A stretch of 64,000 nt of DNA. It comes from Bradyrhizobium sp. RP6 (GTDB lineage Bacteria > Pseudomonadota > Alphaproteobacteria > Rhizobiales > Xanthobacteraceae). The DNA lies in assembly GCF_003837805.1 (NCBI RefSeq), contig NZ_RQIT01000004.1, positions 248,001-312,000 of the forward strand. The letters run 5' to 3'. How positions within the stretch are numbered: the stretch's first letter is position 1; each line of letters opens with the position of its first letter. The notes below the pieces were generated by a model that was given only the letters and a program-made list of their open reading frames with translations, searched no databases and had not been told where the DNA came from. This document shows, one piece after another, positions 42,192-54,779 of the stretch. The translations under genes and the position numbers were made by a program.

Positions 42192-43120
42192 GGCGCTGCA
42201 CTCCGCGCATCGGCGCCGCCGCTGAACACGCGGCTCGCAAGGACGTCCATGGGATCGATGGTCTCGAGGTCGGCGACATCGAGCATGCGATTGAGATCGG
42301 ACACCAGACGATCGGCTTGCCGCAGGCGGATGCGGTCGACCGCGTTGCGGATCGACCGGGCGTTGGAGAAGAACGGCTGGGTCCGGCGCAGCGCGATGTA
42401 TTTCTCGAACGCCTCGCGCGCGGCTGCCGAGAAGCGATAACCCCGCTCCTTCAGCATCAGCTCGGCGATGACGAGCAGCTCGGCTTCCGCATAGTCGGGA
42501 AATTCGATGTGATGGGCGATGCGCGAACGGAAACCGGGGTTGGACGCGAAGAAGCTCGTCATCCGCTCGCCATAGCCGGCGAGGATCACGACGAGGTCTT
42601 CGCGCTGGTTCTCCATCACCTGGAGCAGGATCTCGATCGATTCCTGGCCATAGTCGCGCTCGTTATCGGGACGATGCAGGTAATAGGCCTCGTCGATGAA
42701 CAATACGCCACCCATCGCCTTCTTCAGGATCTCCTTGGTTTTCGGCGCGGTGTGGCCGATATACTGGCCGACGAGATCGTCACGCGTCACCGAAATCACC
42801 TGCCCGCGCCGCACGAAGCCGAGGCCGTGCAGGATCCTGGCCATGCGCAGCGCCACGGTGGTCTTGCCGGTGCCGGGATTGCCCGTGAACGACATATGCA
42901 GCGTCGGCGGCGCGGAGGCGAGGCCCGCACGCTGCCGGATACGCTCGATCAGCAGCAGCGAGGCGATCTGGCGCACGCGGTTCTTCACCGGCTTGAGCCC
43001 GATCAATTCCTGGTCGAGCTGTTGCAGCGTATCCGTGATCCCGGCCGCTTCGGCCTCCTTGCGAAGATCGAAACGCGGCTCGCTCTGTTCGGTCGTCGTT
43101 GCATGGGGAACATCAAGCAT
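42188..43120 (-). CDS. cbbX: CbbX, AAA+ Rubisco activase (red-type)
   Basis: 310 residues. AAA+ ATPase with Walker [10 protein letters not shown], pore/loop segment [21 protein letters not shown], Walker [13 protein letters not shown] and an arginine-finger region [14 protein letters not shown]. CbbX removes inhibitory sugar phosphates from form IC/ID Rubisco by pulling on the large-subunit C-terminus, activated by ribulose 1,5-bisphosphate. The start was set at MLDVPHATT, where family members begin. It lies downstream of cbbS, as usual in red-type operons. Confidence 0.95.
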   Translation of the reverse strand: MLDVPHATTTEQSEPRFDLRKEAEAAGITDTLQQLDQELIGLKPVKNRVRQIASLLLIERIRQRAGLASAPPTLHMSFTGNPGTGKTTVALRMARILHGLGFVRRGQVISVTRDDLVGQYIGHTAPKTKEILKKAMGGVLFIDEAYYLHRPDNERDYGQESIEILLQVMENQREDLVVILAGYGERMTSFFASNPGFRSRIAHHIEFPDYAEAELLVIAELMLKERGYRFSAAAREAFEKYIALRRTQPFFSNARSIRNAVDRIRLRQADRLVSDLNRMLDVADLETIDPMDVLASRVFSGGADARSAAP

Positions 43121-43214
43121 CGGCACCTCGAAGAAAAGAGCTTCGCCGCTGGGAGCGGCGAAGCAGTGGTCCGCCAAGGATGCGGAGCAGGGAGAGCTCC
43201 GCGCGGAGGAAGTG

Positions 43215-43622
43215 TTATTGAGAGGCGTTGGCGGCCGGCTTTCGCACGGCGGTGTAGCGGATCGCGCGTCCGGCCACTTCCTGCCGCACCAGTTCGAACT
43301 CCGCCTCTTGCTTCGGCCGGTTGACGAGGAACGAGATCCGCACCGACTCCCAGCCATGGCTGGCATCGAAGCCGCTGATGCGGATGTAGCTGTCGCCGTA
43401 AACCCTGCGGCACTCGGCGAGCTCCATCATCACTCCGGCGGCGTCCTGAAGATCGAACATCGGCAGGCCCCACATCTCCCAATAGGTGTTGCGGGGATGC
43501 GGATCGTCGGTGAACTCGATGTTCACCGCCCAGCCGTTGGCAAGGCAATATTGCACTTGGCTGGTGATCTGCTCGTCGGTCAGATCGGGCAGGAACGAGA
43601 AGCAGCCCTGGGTGATCTTCAT
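43215..43622 (-). CDS. cbbS: Rubisco small subunit (form IC)
   Basis: 135 residues; [58 protein letters not shown] is typical of red-type (form IC) small subunits, which carry a C-terminal beta-hairpin extension ([22 protein letters not shown] here). SD GAGGAGAA lies close upstream. It assembles with CbbL as L8S8. It starts 11 bp after the cbbL stop. Confidence 0.96.
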   Translation of the reverse strand: MKITQGCFSFLPDLTDEQITSQVQYCLANGWAVNIEFTDDPHPRNTYWEMWGLPMFDLQDAAGVMMELAECRRVYGDSYIRISGFDASHGWESVRISFLVNRPKQEAEFELVRQEVAGRAIRYTAVRKPAANASQ

Positions 43623-43633
43623 CTCAATTCTCC

Positions 43634-46218
<2,585 letters not shown>

Positions 46219-46230
46219 GGGACGTCCTCC

Positions 46231-48249
46231 TTATTGTCTCTTGCGGGCGATCGACCGGCGGGCGGCTTCCGCAATGCTTTGCGGTGTGATGCCGAACTCG
46301 CGGTACAGCACGGGCGCAGGCGCCGAGGCGCCGAAACCGCGCATGCCGACGAACTCGCCGTCGGCGCCGATCCAGCGCGGCCAGTCGCCCAGCACCGCCG
46401 CCTCGATCCCGACGCGCGGCGCGGTGCCGAGCACGGTGGCGCGGTAGTCGTCCGGCTGCTCCTCGAACAGGGCGAAGCACGGCACGGAGACCACGGCCGC
46501 ACGGATGTGCTCGGTCGCGAGCAGGCGGGCGGCGTCCAGGGCTATCGCCACTTCCGAGCCGGTTGCGATCAGCGTCACGTCGCGGCCGCCGTCGGGCGAG
46601 ACGACGAGGTAGGCACCGCGCGCGACGCGGTTTTTCCCGCGCGCATCGCTGCGGAAGGTCGGTAAAGCCTGCCGCGACAGGCACAACACGGACGCACGAT
46701 GCTCCGCCGCCAGCGCGCAGTCCCAGGCCTCGAGCGTCTCCACGGCATCAGCCGGCCGGAACACGAGCAGGTTGGGAATTACGCGCAGCGCCGCGAGATG
46801 CTCGACCGGCTGGTGCGTCGGGCCATCCTCTCCGAGTCCGATGGAGTCGTGCGTCATCACATGGATCACGCGCAGGCGCATCAGGGCCGCAAGTCGGATC
46901 GCAGGCCGGCTGTAGTCGGAGAACGCGAGGAACGTGCCGCCGTACGGGATGAAGCCGCCATGCAGCGCGAGGCCGTTCATCGCAGCTGCCATACCGTGCT
47001 CGCGAATGCCGTAATGGATGTAGTCGCCGCCGAACGCGCCGTTCCTGACCGGAGCCTGCGCCTTGGCATGCGTCAGGTTCGAATGTGTCAGGTCCGCCGA
47101 ACCGCCGACCAGGCCGGGAATTGTCCCGGCGATGCCGTCGAGCACCTGTTGCGAGGCCTGCCGCGTCGCGAGTTTTGGCCGCTCACTGGCAAAGCGCTCG
47201 CGCAATTTCGCCGCGGCCAGCGCATAGGCGGCGGGCAGAGCCACAGCCTTGCCCTCGACGAACAGATCGCGCTGCTCGGGCGTTGCAGCTTCGTAGCGAT
47301 CGAGCCAGGCGAGGCGATCGACCTGCCCGCGCTGCCCGATCATCCGCCAGGCCTTGAGCACCGGGATCGGCACCACGAAGGGCTGATAGTCCCAACCAAG
47401 ATTCCGGCGCGCCGCCGCCGTCTGCTCGGTGCCGAGCGGCGCGCCATGCGCCTTTTCGGTGCCCTGCCAATCAGGCGCGCCATAGCCGATGATGGTGCGG
47501 CAGGCGATCAGCGACGGCTGTGCGGTCTCCCGCTCCTCGGCAATCGCCTGTGCCACGGCTTCGGGATCGTGCCCGTCGACCCGACGCACCGACCAGCCGG
47601 AGGCGGCGAAGCGCGCAAGCTGGTCATCCGACGTCGCAAGCGAGGTCGGGCCGTCGATGGAGATGCCGTTGTCATCGAACAGCACGATCAGCCGGCCGAG
47701 CCCGAGATGGCCGGCGAGCGAGATCGCCTCCTGGCTGATGCCCTCCATCAGGCAGCCGTCGCCCGCGATGACATAGGTGAAGTGATCGACGAGGCTGTCG
47801 CCATGCCGCGCATTGGCCATGCGCTCGGCGAGCGCCATGCCGACGGCGGTCGCGATGCCCTGCCCCAGCGGTCCCGTTGTGGTCTCGACGCCGCGCGTGT
47901 GGCCATATTCGGGATGGCCCGGCGTCTTCGAGCCCCATTGCCTGAAGGCCTTGATGTCGTCAAGGCTGACATCGCCGCCGGTCAAATGCAGCAGCGCATA
48001 GAGCAGCATCGATCCGTGGCCCGCCGACAGCACGAAGCGGTCGCGGTCGGGCCAGTTGGGATGCGCCGAGTCGAATTTGAGAAAGCGCGAGAACAGCACG
48101 GTCGCGACATCGGCCATGCCCATGGGTAGCCCGGGATGGCCGGACTGCGAGGTCTCGATAGCGTCCACAGCGAGGAAGCGGACAGCGTTGGCGAGATCGT
48201 GGTGCGTGACCGCCATGAGGTCGGCTTCGGCGTGGACGGAGATGTTCAT
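46231..48249 (-). CDS. cbbT: Transketolase (Calvin cycle)
   Basis: 672 residues, full length. TPP-binding motif [33 protein letters not shown]-terminal [34 protein letters not shown]-domain [16 protein letters not shown], which contributes the activating glutamate region; and [15 protein letters not shown] in the C-terminal domain. It transfers two-carbon units between sugar phosphates. SD GAGGAGAGAA precedes the ATG. It starts 16 bp after the phosphoribulokinase stop. Confidence 0.95.
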   Translation of the reverse strand: MNISVHAEADLMAVTHHDLANAVRFLAVDAIETSQSGHPGLPMGMADVATVLFSRFLKFDSAHPNWPDRDRFVLSAGHGSMLLYALLHLTGGDVSLDDIKAFRQWGSKTPGHPEYGHTRGVETTTGPLGQGIATAVGMALAERMANARHGDSLVDHFTYVIAGDGCLMEGISQEAISLAGHLGLGRLIVLFDDNGISIDGPTSLATSDDQLARFAASGWSVRRVDGHDPEAVAQAIAEERETAQPSLIACRTIIGYGAPDWQGTEKAHGAPLGTEQTAAARRNLGWDYQPFVVPIPVLKAWRMIGQRGQVDRLAWLDRYEAATPEQRDLFVEGKAVALPAAYALAAAKLRERFASERPKLATRQASQQVLDGIAGTIPGLVGGSADLTHSNLTHAKAQAPVRNGAFGGDYIHYGIREHGMAAAMNGLALHGGFIPYGGTFLAFSDYSRPAIRLAALMRLRVIHVMTHDSIGLGEDGPTHQPVEHLAALRVIPNLLVFRPADAVETLEAWDCALAAEHRASVLCLSRQALPTFRSDARGKNRVARGAYLVVSPDGGRDVTLIATGSEVAIALDAARLLATEHIRAAVVSVPCFALFEEQPDDYRATVLGTAPRVGIEAAVLGDWPRWIGADGEFVGMRGFGASAPAPVLYREFGITPQSIAEAARRSIARKRQ

Positions 48250-48265
48250 CGGATTCTCTCCTCGT

Positions 48266-49141
48266 TCACTTCAGGTTTCGCTTGCGCTCGATCAGCTGCA
48301 TGATCAGCGGCGTCAGGATCAGCTGCATCGCGAGGTCGAGCTTCGCGCCCGGACACACGATCGAGTTCGCGCGGGACATCCAGCTCTGCGGCAGCATCGA
48401 GAGCAGGTAGGGGAAGTCGATGCCGCGCGGGTTTTTGAAGCGGATCACGACCATCGATTCATCCGGCGTCGGGATCCAGCGCGCGATGAACGGGTTGGAG
48501 GTGTCCACCGTCGGCACGCGCTGGAAGTTGATGTCGGTCTCCGTGAATTGCGGGCAGATGTAGTGGATGTAGTCCGGCATCCGCCGCAGGATGGTGTCGG
48601 TAACGGCCTCTGTCGAATAGCCGCGCGCGCTGCGATCGCGGTGCAGCTTCTGGATCCATTCGAGATTGATGACGGGCACGACGCCGATCTTCAGATCGGC
48701 ATAGCGCGCGACATTCACCTTGTCCGTGACCACGGCGCCGTGCAGGCCTTCGTAGAACAGCAGATCGGAGTTCTCCGGCAGCTGCTTCCAGTCGGTGAAG
48801 GTGCCGGGTGCCGCGCCGTGCAGCGCCGATTCCTCGGCATCGTGGACGTAGTGACGCGTCACCGCGGTGCCGGTCTCGCCGTAATCGCGGAATGCGCGCT
48901 CCAGCTCCTCGAACAGGTTGGTCTCGGGGCTGAAATGGCTGAAATGCTTGTTGCCGCGCTCGGCCTCCTTCGCCATCTGCGCGCGCATCTCGGCGCGGTC
49001 GTAGCGGTGGAAGGCGTCACCCTCGATGTAGACCGCGTTGACCTTCTCGCGGAAGAATATCTGCTCGAAGGTCTTCTTGACCGAGGTGGTGCCGGCGCCG
49101 GAGGAGCCGGTAATGGAGATGATCGGATGCTTCCTGGACAT
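48266..49141 (-). CDS. cbbP: Phosphoribulokinase
   Basis: 291 residues, the bacterial class I PRK (octameric type). P-loop variant [18 protein letters not shown] at residues 11-28, [20 protein letters not shown], and the substrate-binding [14 protein letters not shown]. It phosphorylates ribulose 5-phosphate to the Rubisco substrate. It lies 12 bp after cbbF. Confidence 0.96.
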   Translation of the reverse strand: MSRKHPIISITGSSGAGTTSVKKTFEQIFFREKVNAVYIEGDAFHRYDRAEMRAQMAKEAERGNKHFSHFSPETNLFEELERAFRDYGETGTAVTRHYVHDAEESALHGAAPGTFTDWKQLPENSDLLFYEGLHGAVVTDKVNVARYADLKIGVVPVINLEWIQKLHRDRSARGYSTEAVTDTILRRMPDYIHYICPQFTETDINFQRVPTVDTSNPFIARWIPTPDESMVVIRFKNPRGIDFPYLLSMLPQSWMSRANSIVCPGAKLDLAMQLILTPLIMQLIERKRNLK

Positions 49142-49153
49142 GGCGCGCCTCGC

Positions 49154-50191
49154 TCAGAGCCGGAAGAAGCCGCGCCGCGCGAACAGCGGCGCGGAGACGC
49201 TGGCAACCAGCAGCGGATCGCAATGCAGCTCCTCGACGCGCCGGACCTCGTTGCTCGAGCCCATGATCAGCGGGACGCGCTGGTGCAGGCTCTGCGCCGA
49301 TAATTCGAGGATGCGCTCGCGTCCCGTCGAGGCCGAACCGCCGGCCTGCTCCATGATCATCGCCATCGGATGCGCCTCGTAGGTGAGGCGAAGGCGGCCG
49401 TCGCCATAGCCGGGCCGCGCGTCCGAAGGATAGAGGAACACGCCGCCGCGGGTGAGGATGCGATAGGCTTCCGCGACCAGCGAGCCGATCCAGCGCATGT
49501 TGAAATCGTGGTTGGCGGGCCCTTCGACACCGGCCAGGCATTCGTCGATGAAGGCGCGCACCGGCGGATCCCAATGCCGGCGGTTCGATGCGTTGATCGC
49601 GAACTCGTCGCCGGCCTCGGGAATCTGCACGCCGCTGCGCGCGAGGCGGAAGCAGCCGGACTTGCGATCGAGCGTGAAGATGTCGACGCCGTCGCCGAGC
49701 GTCAGCACCAGCGAGGTCTGGGGGCCGTAGGTGACGAAGCCGGCCGCGAGCTGCGCCGAGCCGCGCTGATGGAAGGCCAGTGAGAGATCGCCGGGTGCCG
49801 GCAGGATCGAGAAGATCGTACCGACGGTCATGTTGATATCGATGTTGGAGGAGCCGTCGAGCGGATCTATCGCGATGCAGATGCGCCCCTGCCGGTCGAC
49901 GATCTGGGCCTCGCGCATCTCCTCCGACGCCAGCGCCGCGATCGGCAGCCGGCCGAGGCAGCGGCGCAGGATCGCATCGGCCTGGACGTCGAGATCGCGC
50001 TGGAGATCGCCGTCGCTGTTGCGGTCCGTGGTCAGGCCCGAGGCGTCGGCGAGATCGCCGGAGGCGATGAGATCGGCGATCTCGATCGCCGCTGCGGCGA
50101 TGGCATCGACGGCGCCCGCCACCGCCAGCGCGTGGGGCGCGGTCTCGGAATACCGTTGAAGCTGGTCGTCCAGCCTGAGTTGCCCGGTCAT
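49154..50191 (-). CDS. cbbF: Fructose-1,6-bisphosphatase, class I
   Basis: 345 residues. Metal and phosphate motifs [24 protein letters not shown]; substrate segments [35 protein letters not shown]. It removes the 1-phosphate from fructose (and probably sedoheptulose) bisphosphate. The start was set at MTGQLRLDD with SD GAGGGGA nine bases upstream; an in-frame ATG 24 codons earlier exists but has no such support. It is the first gene of the cbb operon and divergent from cbbR. Confidence 0.94.
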   Translation of the reverse strand: MTGQLRLDDQLQRYSETAPHALAVAGAVDAIAAAAIEIADLIASGDLADASGLTTDRNSDGDLQRDLDVQADAILRRCLGRLPIAALASEEMREAQIVDRQGRICIAIDPLDGSSNIDINMTVGTIFSILPAPGDLSLAFHQRGSAQLAAGFVTYGPQTSLVLTLGDGVDIFTLDRKSGCFRLARSGVQIPEAGDEFAINASNRRHWDPPVRAFIDECLAGVEGPANHDFNMRWIGSLVAEAYRILTRGGVFLYPSDARPGYGDGRLRLTYEAHPMAMIMEQAGGSASTGRERILELSAQSLHQRVPLIMGSSNEVRRVEELHCDPLLVASVSAPLFARRGFFRL

Positions 50192-50284
50192 CTGCGTCCA
50201 TCCCCTCTTCGGCGCCGCATCCGTTTCCTCCCCACTGGAGGTCGGCGCGGTCGGTCCCGGCATCAGGAGATTGACAGGGGCGAC

Positions 50285-50335
50285 TTAATAAGGAAAATTT
50301 CTAATCATAATGAGCCTCAAAGAATTTTCTTATAA
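50285..50335. promoter_or_regulatory. AT-rich cbb control region with short dyads
   Basis: An AT-rich patch in a GC-rich neighbourhood, between cbbF and cbbR and running into the first codons of cbbR. It contains GAAA-A-TTTC (50293-50301), AAGAA-TT-TTCTT (50320-50331) and a T-N11-A match (50285-50297) of the LysR type. It is a likely CbbR binding region for autoregulation and operon control. Confidence 0.5.
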
Positions 50336-51287
50336 TGGTCCCGGCCATGCGGCGGCCCAGCTCCGGCATCTGACGATCCGGCAGCTTCGCTCCCTCGCGG
50401 CGCTTTCGGCCAAGGGCAGCGTGACGGCGGCATCCAGCCATCTCGGGCTGACGCAGCCGGCGGTGACCCAGCAGCTCCGGCAGCTGCAGGACCTCGCCGG
50501 CCTGCCGCTGGTGCAGCGGACCGGTGACGGCATGCTGCTGACGGAAGCGGGCAAGGAGGTGCTGGCGCTGGCCGAGCGGGTGGAGGCCGCCATCACGGAT
50601 TGTCAGGGCGCGCTCGACCTGCTCGCGGGGCGGACCGGCGGCACCGTGCATCTCGGCGCGGTCTCGACCGCGAAATATTTCGTGCCGCATGCGATCGCGG
50701 CGTTCTCGAAGCGCTACCCCAAGATCGAGATCAAGCTCACCATCGGCAATCGCGAGGAGATCCGCGAGGCCATGCACGGCTACGACCTCGACTTTGCGGT
50801 GATGGGTCGGCCACCGGCCGACGTCACCGTCGACGTCCGACAGCTCGGGCGCAATCCGCACGTCATCGTCGCGCGCAAGGGACACTGGCTGGAGAAGGAT
50901 TCCGGCCTCAACCTCACCGACCTCGTGCACGAGACCTTCCTCACCCGCGAGCCCGGCTCGGGCACGCGGACGCTGATGGAGGGCTTGTTCCAGAAGTCGG
51001 ATCTCGAGCCGATCATCGGCATGGAGATGAGCAGCAACGAGACCATCAAGCAGGCGGTCATCGCCGGGCTCGGCATCGCCTTCATCTCAGCCCACACCGT
51101 GGCGCATGAGCTCGCCGAGGGCCGGCTCGTCGTGCTTGATGTCGCGGGCCTGCCGATCGTCCGGCAATGGTACGTGATCCGCCGCAGCGACAAGGTGCTG
51201 CTGCCGCCCGCCCAGGCGATGTTCGATTTTCTGGGGTCGGAAGGGTCGAACTATCTGCCCGACGTGCCCGAACTCGGCGGGCGATAG
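50310..51287 (+). CDS. cbbR: CbbR, LysR-family regulator of the cbb operon
   Basis: 325 residues. The N-terminal winged HTH (HLTIRQLRSLAALSAKGSVTAASSHLGLTQPAVTQQLRQLQDLAG) and an effector domain (TVHLGAVSTAKYFVPHAIAAFSKRYPKIEIKLTIGNREEI) match CbbR proteins, which sense Calvin-cycle metabolites and switch cbb genes. Its position divergent from cbbF is classic. There are about 20 extra residues before the HTH; no better in-frame start was found. Confidence 0.92.
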   Translation: MSLKEFSYNGPGHAAAQLRHLTIRQLRSLAALSAKGSVTAASSHLGLTQPAVTQQLRQLQDLAGLPLVQRTGDGMLLTEAGKEVLALAERVEAAITDCQGALDLLAGRTGGTVHLGAVSTAKYFVPHAIAAFSKRYPKIEIKLTIGNREEIREAMHGYDLDFAVMGRPPADVTVDVRQLGRNPHVIVARKGHWLEKDSGLNLTDLVHETFLTREPGSGTRTLMEGLFQKSDLEPIIGMEMSSNETIKQAVIAGLGIAFISAHTVAHELAEGRLVVLDVAGLPIVRQWYVIRRSDKVLLPPAQAMFDFLGSEGSNYLPDVPELGGR

Positions 51288-51298
51288 AAGGCCGGCGC

Positions 51299-51391
51299 TC
51301 AGCTCATCAGCTTCATGGCGATGGTCGCCGCCAGAATCACGATGATCTGGAGCAGACGCTCCGTCGTGAAGATGCGGTTGAAGGTGGTCAT
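51299..51391 (-). CDS. Possible 30-residue membrane peptide
   Basis: An ATG at 51391 opens 30 codons (MTTFNRIFTTERLLQIIVIL then AATIAMKLMS). The central stretch is one hydrophobic helix. There is no strong SD. It is convergent with cbbR, 11 bp from its stop. It is reported because of its membrane-helix character; it could also be chance. Confidence 0.35.
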   Translation of the reverse strand: MTTFNRIFTTERLLQIIVILAATIAMKLMS

Positions 51392-51529
51392 CGCGTGCCC
51401 CGGCCGACGTGGAGAATATCTCGATCGGCCAGTTGCTAGCACAGTGGGATGCGGAGACAACTCCGTAATTGCCCTGTGGGCGATCGCGCCTTCGGCGAGC
51501 CGGTTCGCGGCCGCGCCGATGGCTGGCGA

Positions 51530-51727
51530 TCAGGCCGCGAGCGGGGCGCTGCAGTCCGTGCGCGTCGCGAAATAGGCTTCCAGCTCCGACAGCGCCCGCG
51601 CCTCCCACTCGCTCGCCTGCTCCAGCAGCGACCAGCTCTGGCCCGGGCGGAATGCGGCGGTCTGGCGATAGAGCGATGCGATGCCGCGATAGCGGCGCAC
51701 GTTCTCCAGGATGGCGTGACCGTTCAT
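51530..51727 (-). CDS. Small helical protein (paralogue of the gene at 41088)
   Basis: 65 residues (MNGHAILENVRRYRGIASLYRQTAAFRPGQSWSLLEQASEWEARALSELEAYF...). It shares the ENVRRYR-IASL-RQ-AA-RP-W-LL-QA pattern with the protein at 41088-41300. The SD GGGAG precedes the ATG. The function is unknown. Confidence 0.7.
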   Translation of the reverse strand: MNGHAILENVRRYRGIASLYRQTAAFRPGQSWSLLEQASEWEARALSELEAYFATRTDCSAPLAA

Positions 51728-51866
51728 GTCCCGAAAACTCCCTCGTCATTCCCGCGGGAGAAACTGCGACCAAATCTTTTTCGAAAAGTTAGCGGCGCGC
51801 GGCAAGTTCGCGGATGGTTGCCGGACTGTTGCGCGTCCGCAACGCGCACGGTCCTGCCAGGCCGAT

Positions 51867-52286
51867 TTATTGCGGATTCGTTGCCGCGCTCTCGCTGGAA
51901 GGCTTCAGTCCGCCGCTTCTGATGATCGTCACCGTCTTGCGGCAGAGATCGGCAAGGCCGATCAGGAGTATGGCCAGCAAGCAGAACAGGTTGATGGAAT
52001 CGGCATTCGCGCTGGTCAGCGTGGTGAACCGGAAGACGGGCGGTATGAACGCCCACCATACCAGCGGAATCGTGAGCAGCGCGGCGAATGCCGCCGCCGG
52101 CGCGCCCGCAACGAGCGCGAGCACGAACAGGCTGGGCAGGAACGCTGCGAAATAAAGCTTTGCGCCGAGCGCGACGCAGAGGCTCTGAAGCACGGCCGAC
52201 ATGGCGACGACGACAAATCCGAGCAGAAACGCCTGCCACGACCATGGCCGTATCCGCGGTACGCCAAACAGCCCCGCACGCCTCAT
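51867..52286 (-). CDS. DUF4118 (KdpD-like) membrane protein, stand-alone
   Basis: 139 residues with about four membrane helices: WQAFLLGFVVVAMSAVLQSLCVALGAKLYFAAFLPSLFVLALVAG, AAAFAALLTIPLVWWAF, and a last helix before a short polar tail. The pattern matches the four-helix DUF4118 module that usually precedes a histidine kinase, but no kinase domain follows here. ATG 52286 was chosen because SD GGGGGAGG lies just upstream. Confidence 0.78.
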   Translation of the reverse strand: MRRAGLFGVPRIRPWSWQAFLLGFVVVAMSAVLQSLCVALGAKLYFAAFLPSLFVLALVAGAPAAAFAALLTIPLVWWAFIPPVFRFTTLTSANADSINLFCLLAILLIGLADLCRKTVTIIRSGGLKPSSESAATNPQ

Positions 52287-52445
52287 CAGCCTCCCCCTGC
52301 CGCCCATTAACCAGGTGCGCTTGCGACGAAAGTACTACAACCGCCGGTCAACCGCGAGATGGAAATTGTAGCGTCCAAAACTTCATCAGGCGCCGGGTGG
52401 CTTCTTGTCCGAGGCTTGGTAAACGCGCGCGCCGTCCTCCAGCGA

Positions 52446-53633
52446 CTACTCCGTCGCCGCATAGAGCAGGCCCGCGACGGGCAGCGCGAGGCCAATGGCC
52501 GATGCCAGCGGCCAGCCGCCTTGCGCGAAGGCGAAGGCTCCGACCGCGGAGCCGGCCGCGCCGGCTGCGAAGAACGTCGCCATGTAGAGCCCGTTGAGGC
52601 GGCTGCGGTGCTCGTGCCCGAGCGCGAAGATGGCGCGGAAGCCAAGCACGACGTTGCCTTGGACGCCAATGTCGACAGTAACCGCTGCCACCACAAGACA
52701 GGCGAGGTTCAGCATCGAGCCGGGCGCGCCGACATAGGTCACGAGGAAGCCGCCGGCCGCGAGCAGCATCGCGACCAGCGTCGCGATGCGGCTATGGCCG
52801 TGATCGGCGAGGCGTCCGGCGGTCGGAGCGGCGAACACGCCGGCGACGCCGGCCAGCGCGAACAGCGCGATGCCGCGCTGGGAGAAGCCGAACTCGCCGG
52901 CGAGCTGGAGCGGCGCCACCGTCCAGAATAGGGTGAACGCGCCGAACAGGCTCGCCTGATAGAGCGCACGGCGCCGCAGCAGCGGCGTGGTCCGCACCAG
53001 ATGCGGCATCGACAGCAGCAATTCGTCGTAATGCATCCGCGTCACCGGCTTGCGCTTCGGCAGCGTCATCCGGAGCGCGATCGCGAGCACGATCATCAGC
53101 GCGGCGGAGCAGAAGAACACCGCGTGCCACGACAGGGCCGCGGTGACGAAGCTCGACACCGGACGCGCCAGCATGATGCCGAGCATCAGGCCGGTCGAGA
53201 CGTTGCCGACGACGCGGCCGCGGATGGCTGCCGGCGCCAGATGCGCCGCATAGGGAATGATGATCTGCACGGCGACCGAGCCGAGGCCGATGAACAGCGC
53301 GGCGATCAGGAACGGCAGCGCATGGGTGGCGAACGCGGCGGCGAGCAGCGCCGCGGCGCCGAGCGTGATCACCGAGCAGATCAGCGTGCGGTTCTCGACG
53401 AGATCGCCGAGCGGCACGATGAGCAGCAGCCCGGTGCCGTAGCCGATCTGCGTCATGGTGGCGATCAGCCCGCTAGCTGCATGCGACAGGCCGAGCGCGG
53501 CGCTGATCGGGGCGATCAGCGGCTGGGCATAGTAGATGTTGGCGGCGATCATGCCACAGGCCGCGGCGAGCACGAAAGTCAGGCGCTGCGACACCGCATC
53601 CGGCTCGGGCGCGGTCTCGATCGTGGCATTCAT
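52446..53633 (-). CDS. MFS transporter (DHA1, 12 TM)
   Basis: About 395 residues, 12 predicted helices. MIAANIYYAQPLIAPISAALGL and the loop LIVPLGDLVENRTLICSVITLG fit the DHA1 efflux branch (YnfM/arabinose-efflux-like). The start is one of three close ATGs (53645, 53639, 53633). It lies downstream of a TetR gene on the same strand, with a GGAATG-AC-CATTCC palindrome between them. It is a likely drug or metabolite exporter under TetR repression. Confidence 0.87.
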   Translation of the reverse strand: MNATIETAPEPDAVSQRLTFVLAAACGMIAANIYYAQPLIAPISAALGLSHAASGLIATMTQIGYGTGLLLIVPLGDLVENRTLICSVITLGAAALLAAAFATHALPFLIAALFIGLGSVAVQIIIPYAAHLAPAAIRGRVVGNVSTGLMLGIMLARPVSSFVTAALSWHAVFFCSAALMIVLAIALRMTLPKRKPVTRMHYDELLLSMPHLVRTTPLLRRRALYQASLFGAFTLFWTVAPLQLAGEFGFSQRGIALFALAGVAGVFAAPTAGRLADHGHSRIATLVAMLLAAGGFLVTYVGAPGSMLNLACLVVAAVTVDIGVQGNVVLGFRAIFALGHEHRSRLNGLYMATFFAAGAAGSAVGAFAFAQGGWPLASAIGLALPVAGLLYAATE

Positions 53634-53654
53634 CGTCATTCGCATGGACTCCAG

Positions 53655-53683
53655 ATAGGGTATAAGGAATGACCATTCCCTAT
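53655..53683. promoter_or_regulatory. Candidate TetR operator before the MFS gene
   Basis: GGAATG-AC-CATTCC (53666-53679) is a perfect inverted repeat, flanked by ATAGGG (53655) and CCCTAT (53678). A related site, GGAATGAACGTTTCC, lies upstream of the tetR gene. Confidence 0.55.
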
Positions 53684-53696
53684 TATGACAGAAAAT

Positions 53697-54314
53697 TCAG
53701 GCGAGCAGCTTCATCGCGACGTCGACGAGGCGCCTCCCGTCGAGCGGCAGACGCGTCTTGCCGACGACGCGCATCCCTTGCGTGATGCAGAGCATCAGCC
53801 GCGCGGTCTCGTCGGCGGGGACATGGCAGGGAATCGAGCCGTCGGCCTGCCCGTCGCGGATGAGGCGGGCGATGAGCTTTTCGTTGGTCGCAAGCTGCGC
53901 GCTGACGCGGGCCGCGACCACCGGATCGTGCGCGGACAATTCGATGGCGCTGCCGACCACGAGGCAGCCGCGCCGTCCCTCGACCCCCTGGGAGTGCTCG
54001 ACATAGGACAGCAGCACGTTGCGGATCTGCTCGCGGCCGTTTGCGCCGCGCTCGGCCGCGCTGCGGGTCTGCTCCTGGCGCAGCGCCGTGTAGCGCTCGA
54101 AGGCGGCGAGGAACACCGCATGCTTGTCGCGAAACGCCTTGTACACGCTTCCAGTCGCCAGCCGCATCGCCGCGGTGAGGTCGCCGATCGAGGTGGCATG
54201 ATAACCCCGGTCGCGAAACACGCGTACGGCGCGGTCGAGCGCAGTGTCCATGTCGAATTCCCGGGGACGACCGGGACGACGGGCGGCAGGCCGGGATCGG
54301 CGGGTCTTTTGCAT
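53697..54314 (-). CDS. TetR/AcrR-family repressor
   Basis: 205 residues. The N-terminal HTH is typical: RPREFDMDTALDRAVRVFRDRGYHATSIGDLTAAMRLATGSVYKAFRDKHAVFLAAFERY. The C-terminal domain (about residues 80-205) includes GRRGCLVVGSAIELSAHDP, as in the YcdC/'TetR_C_16-like' regulators of reactive compounds. It is followed after 51 bp by an MFS exporter gene, the usual target of such a repressor. Confidence 0.88.
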   Translation of the reverse strand: MQKTRRSRPAARRPGRPREFDMDTALDRAVRVFRDRGYHATSIGDLTAAMRLATGSVYKAFRDKHAVFLAAFERYTALRQEQTRSAAERGANGREQIRNVLLSYVEHSQGVEGRRGCLVVGSAIELSAHDPVVAARVSAQLATNEKLIARLIRDGQADGSIPCHVPADETARLMLCITQGMRVVGKTRLPLDGRRLVDVAMKLLA

Positions 54315-54324
54315 AGCGGCATAA

Positions 54325-54345
54325 TAGGGAATGAACGTTTCCGAA
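54325..54345. promoter_or_regulatory. Candidate TetR operator before tetR
   Basis: GGAATGAACGTTTCC is an imperfect dyad (GGAA...TTCC) about 15-30 bp upstream of the tetR start codon, similar to the palindrome at 53666-53679. Confidence 0.4.
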
Positions 54346-54407
54346 TAAAGACACGTGGTTGTGAACGGGTCGAGGAGGATTCGACGGACCTGAAGATGCG
54401 GCTCTCA

Positions 54408-54544
54408 CTCGTGTCCCGGACAAGCTGCAACGCGTAAGCGTTGCGGCGCGGAGCCGGGACCCAGGGTGCACGGTACGACAACGATTTGGGCCCGGCTCTT
54501 CAGCGCGTCGTTGAAGGGACGCTGCGCTGCGTCCAGGGCACGAG
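54408..54544. repeat. Inverted repeat element, family C
   Basis: The ends CTCGTGTCCCGGAC and GTCCAGGGCACGAG are near-exact inverted copies. An inner GCCGGGACCCAGGGTGCACG matches a dispersed rhizobial repeat that I recall. Confidence 0.6.
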
Positions 54545-54574
54545 CGCAATGTTTGGCGCACGCTCCCTCAACGC

Positions 54575-54690
54575 CGTCATTGCGAGCCAACGGATCCGCG
54601 CAGAGCGCGGCCCGATGACAGGCTCCGCGAAGCAATCCAGAGTCTCTCCGCGGTGAGATTCTGGACTGCTTCGCTGCGCTCGCAATGACG
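54575..54690. repeat. Inverted repeat element, family B
   Basis: The ends CGTCATTGCGAGC and GCTCGCAATGACG are perfect inverted copies. The centre contains GAAGCAATCCAGAGTCTC and GATTCTGGACTGCTTCG, again inverted. This type is very frequent between Bradyrhizobium genes (recalled, not searched). Confidence 0.75.
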
Positions 54691-54779
54691 GAGTATGACG
54701 CAACGACATCGCTCTTCCAGCTGGTATCTCGCTTGCAGGCACGCCTTCGCATCCTCGCGGCGCGTTTCGCCCGAGCTTT

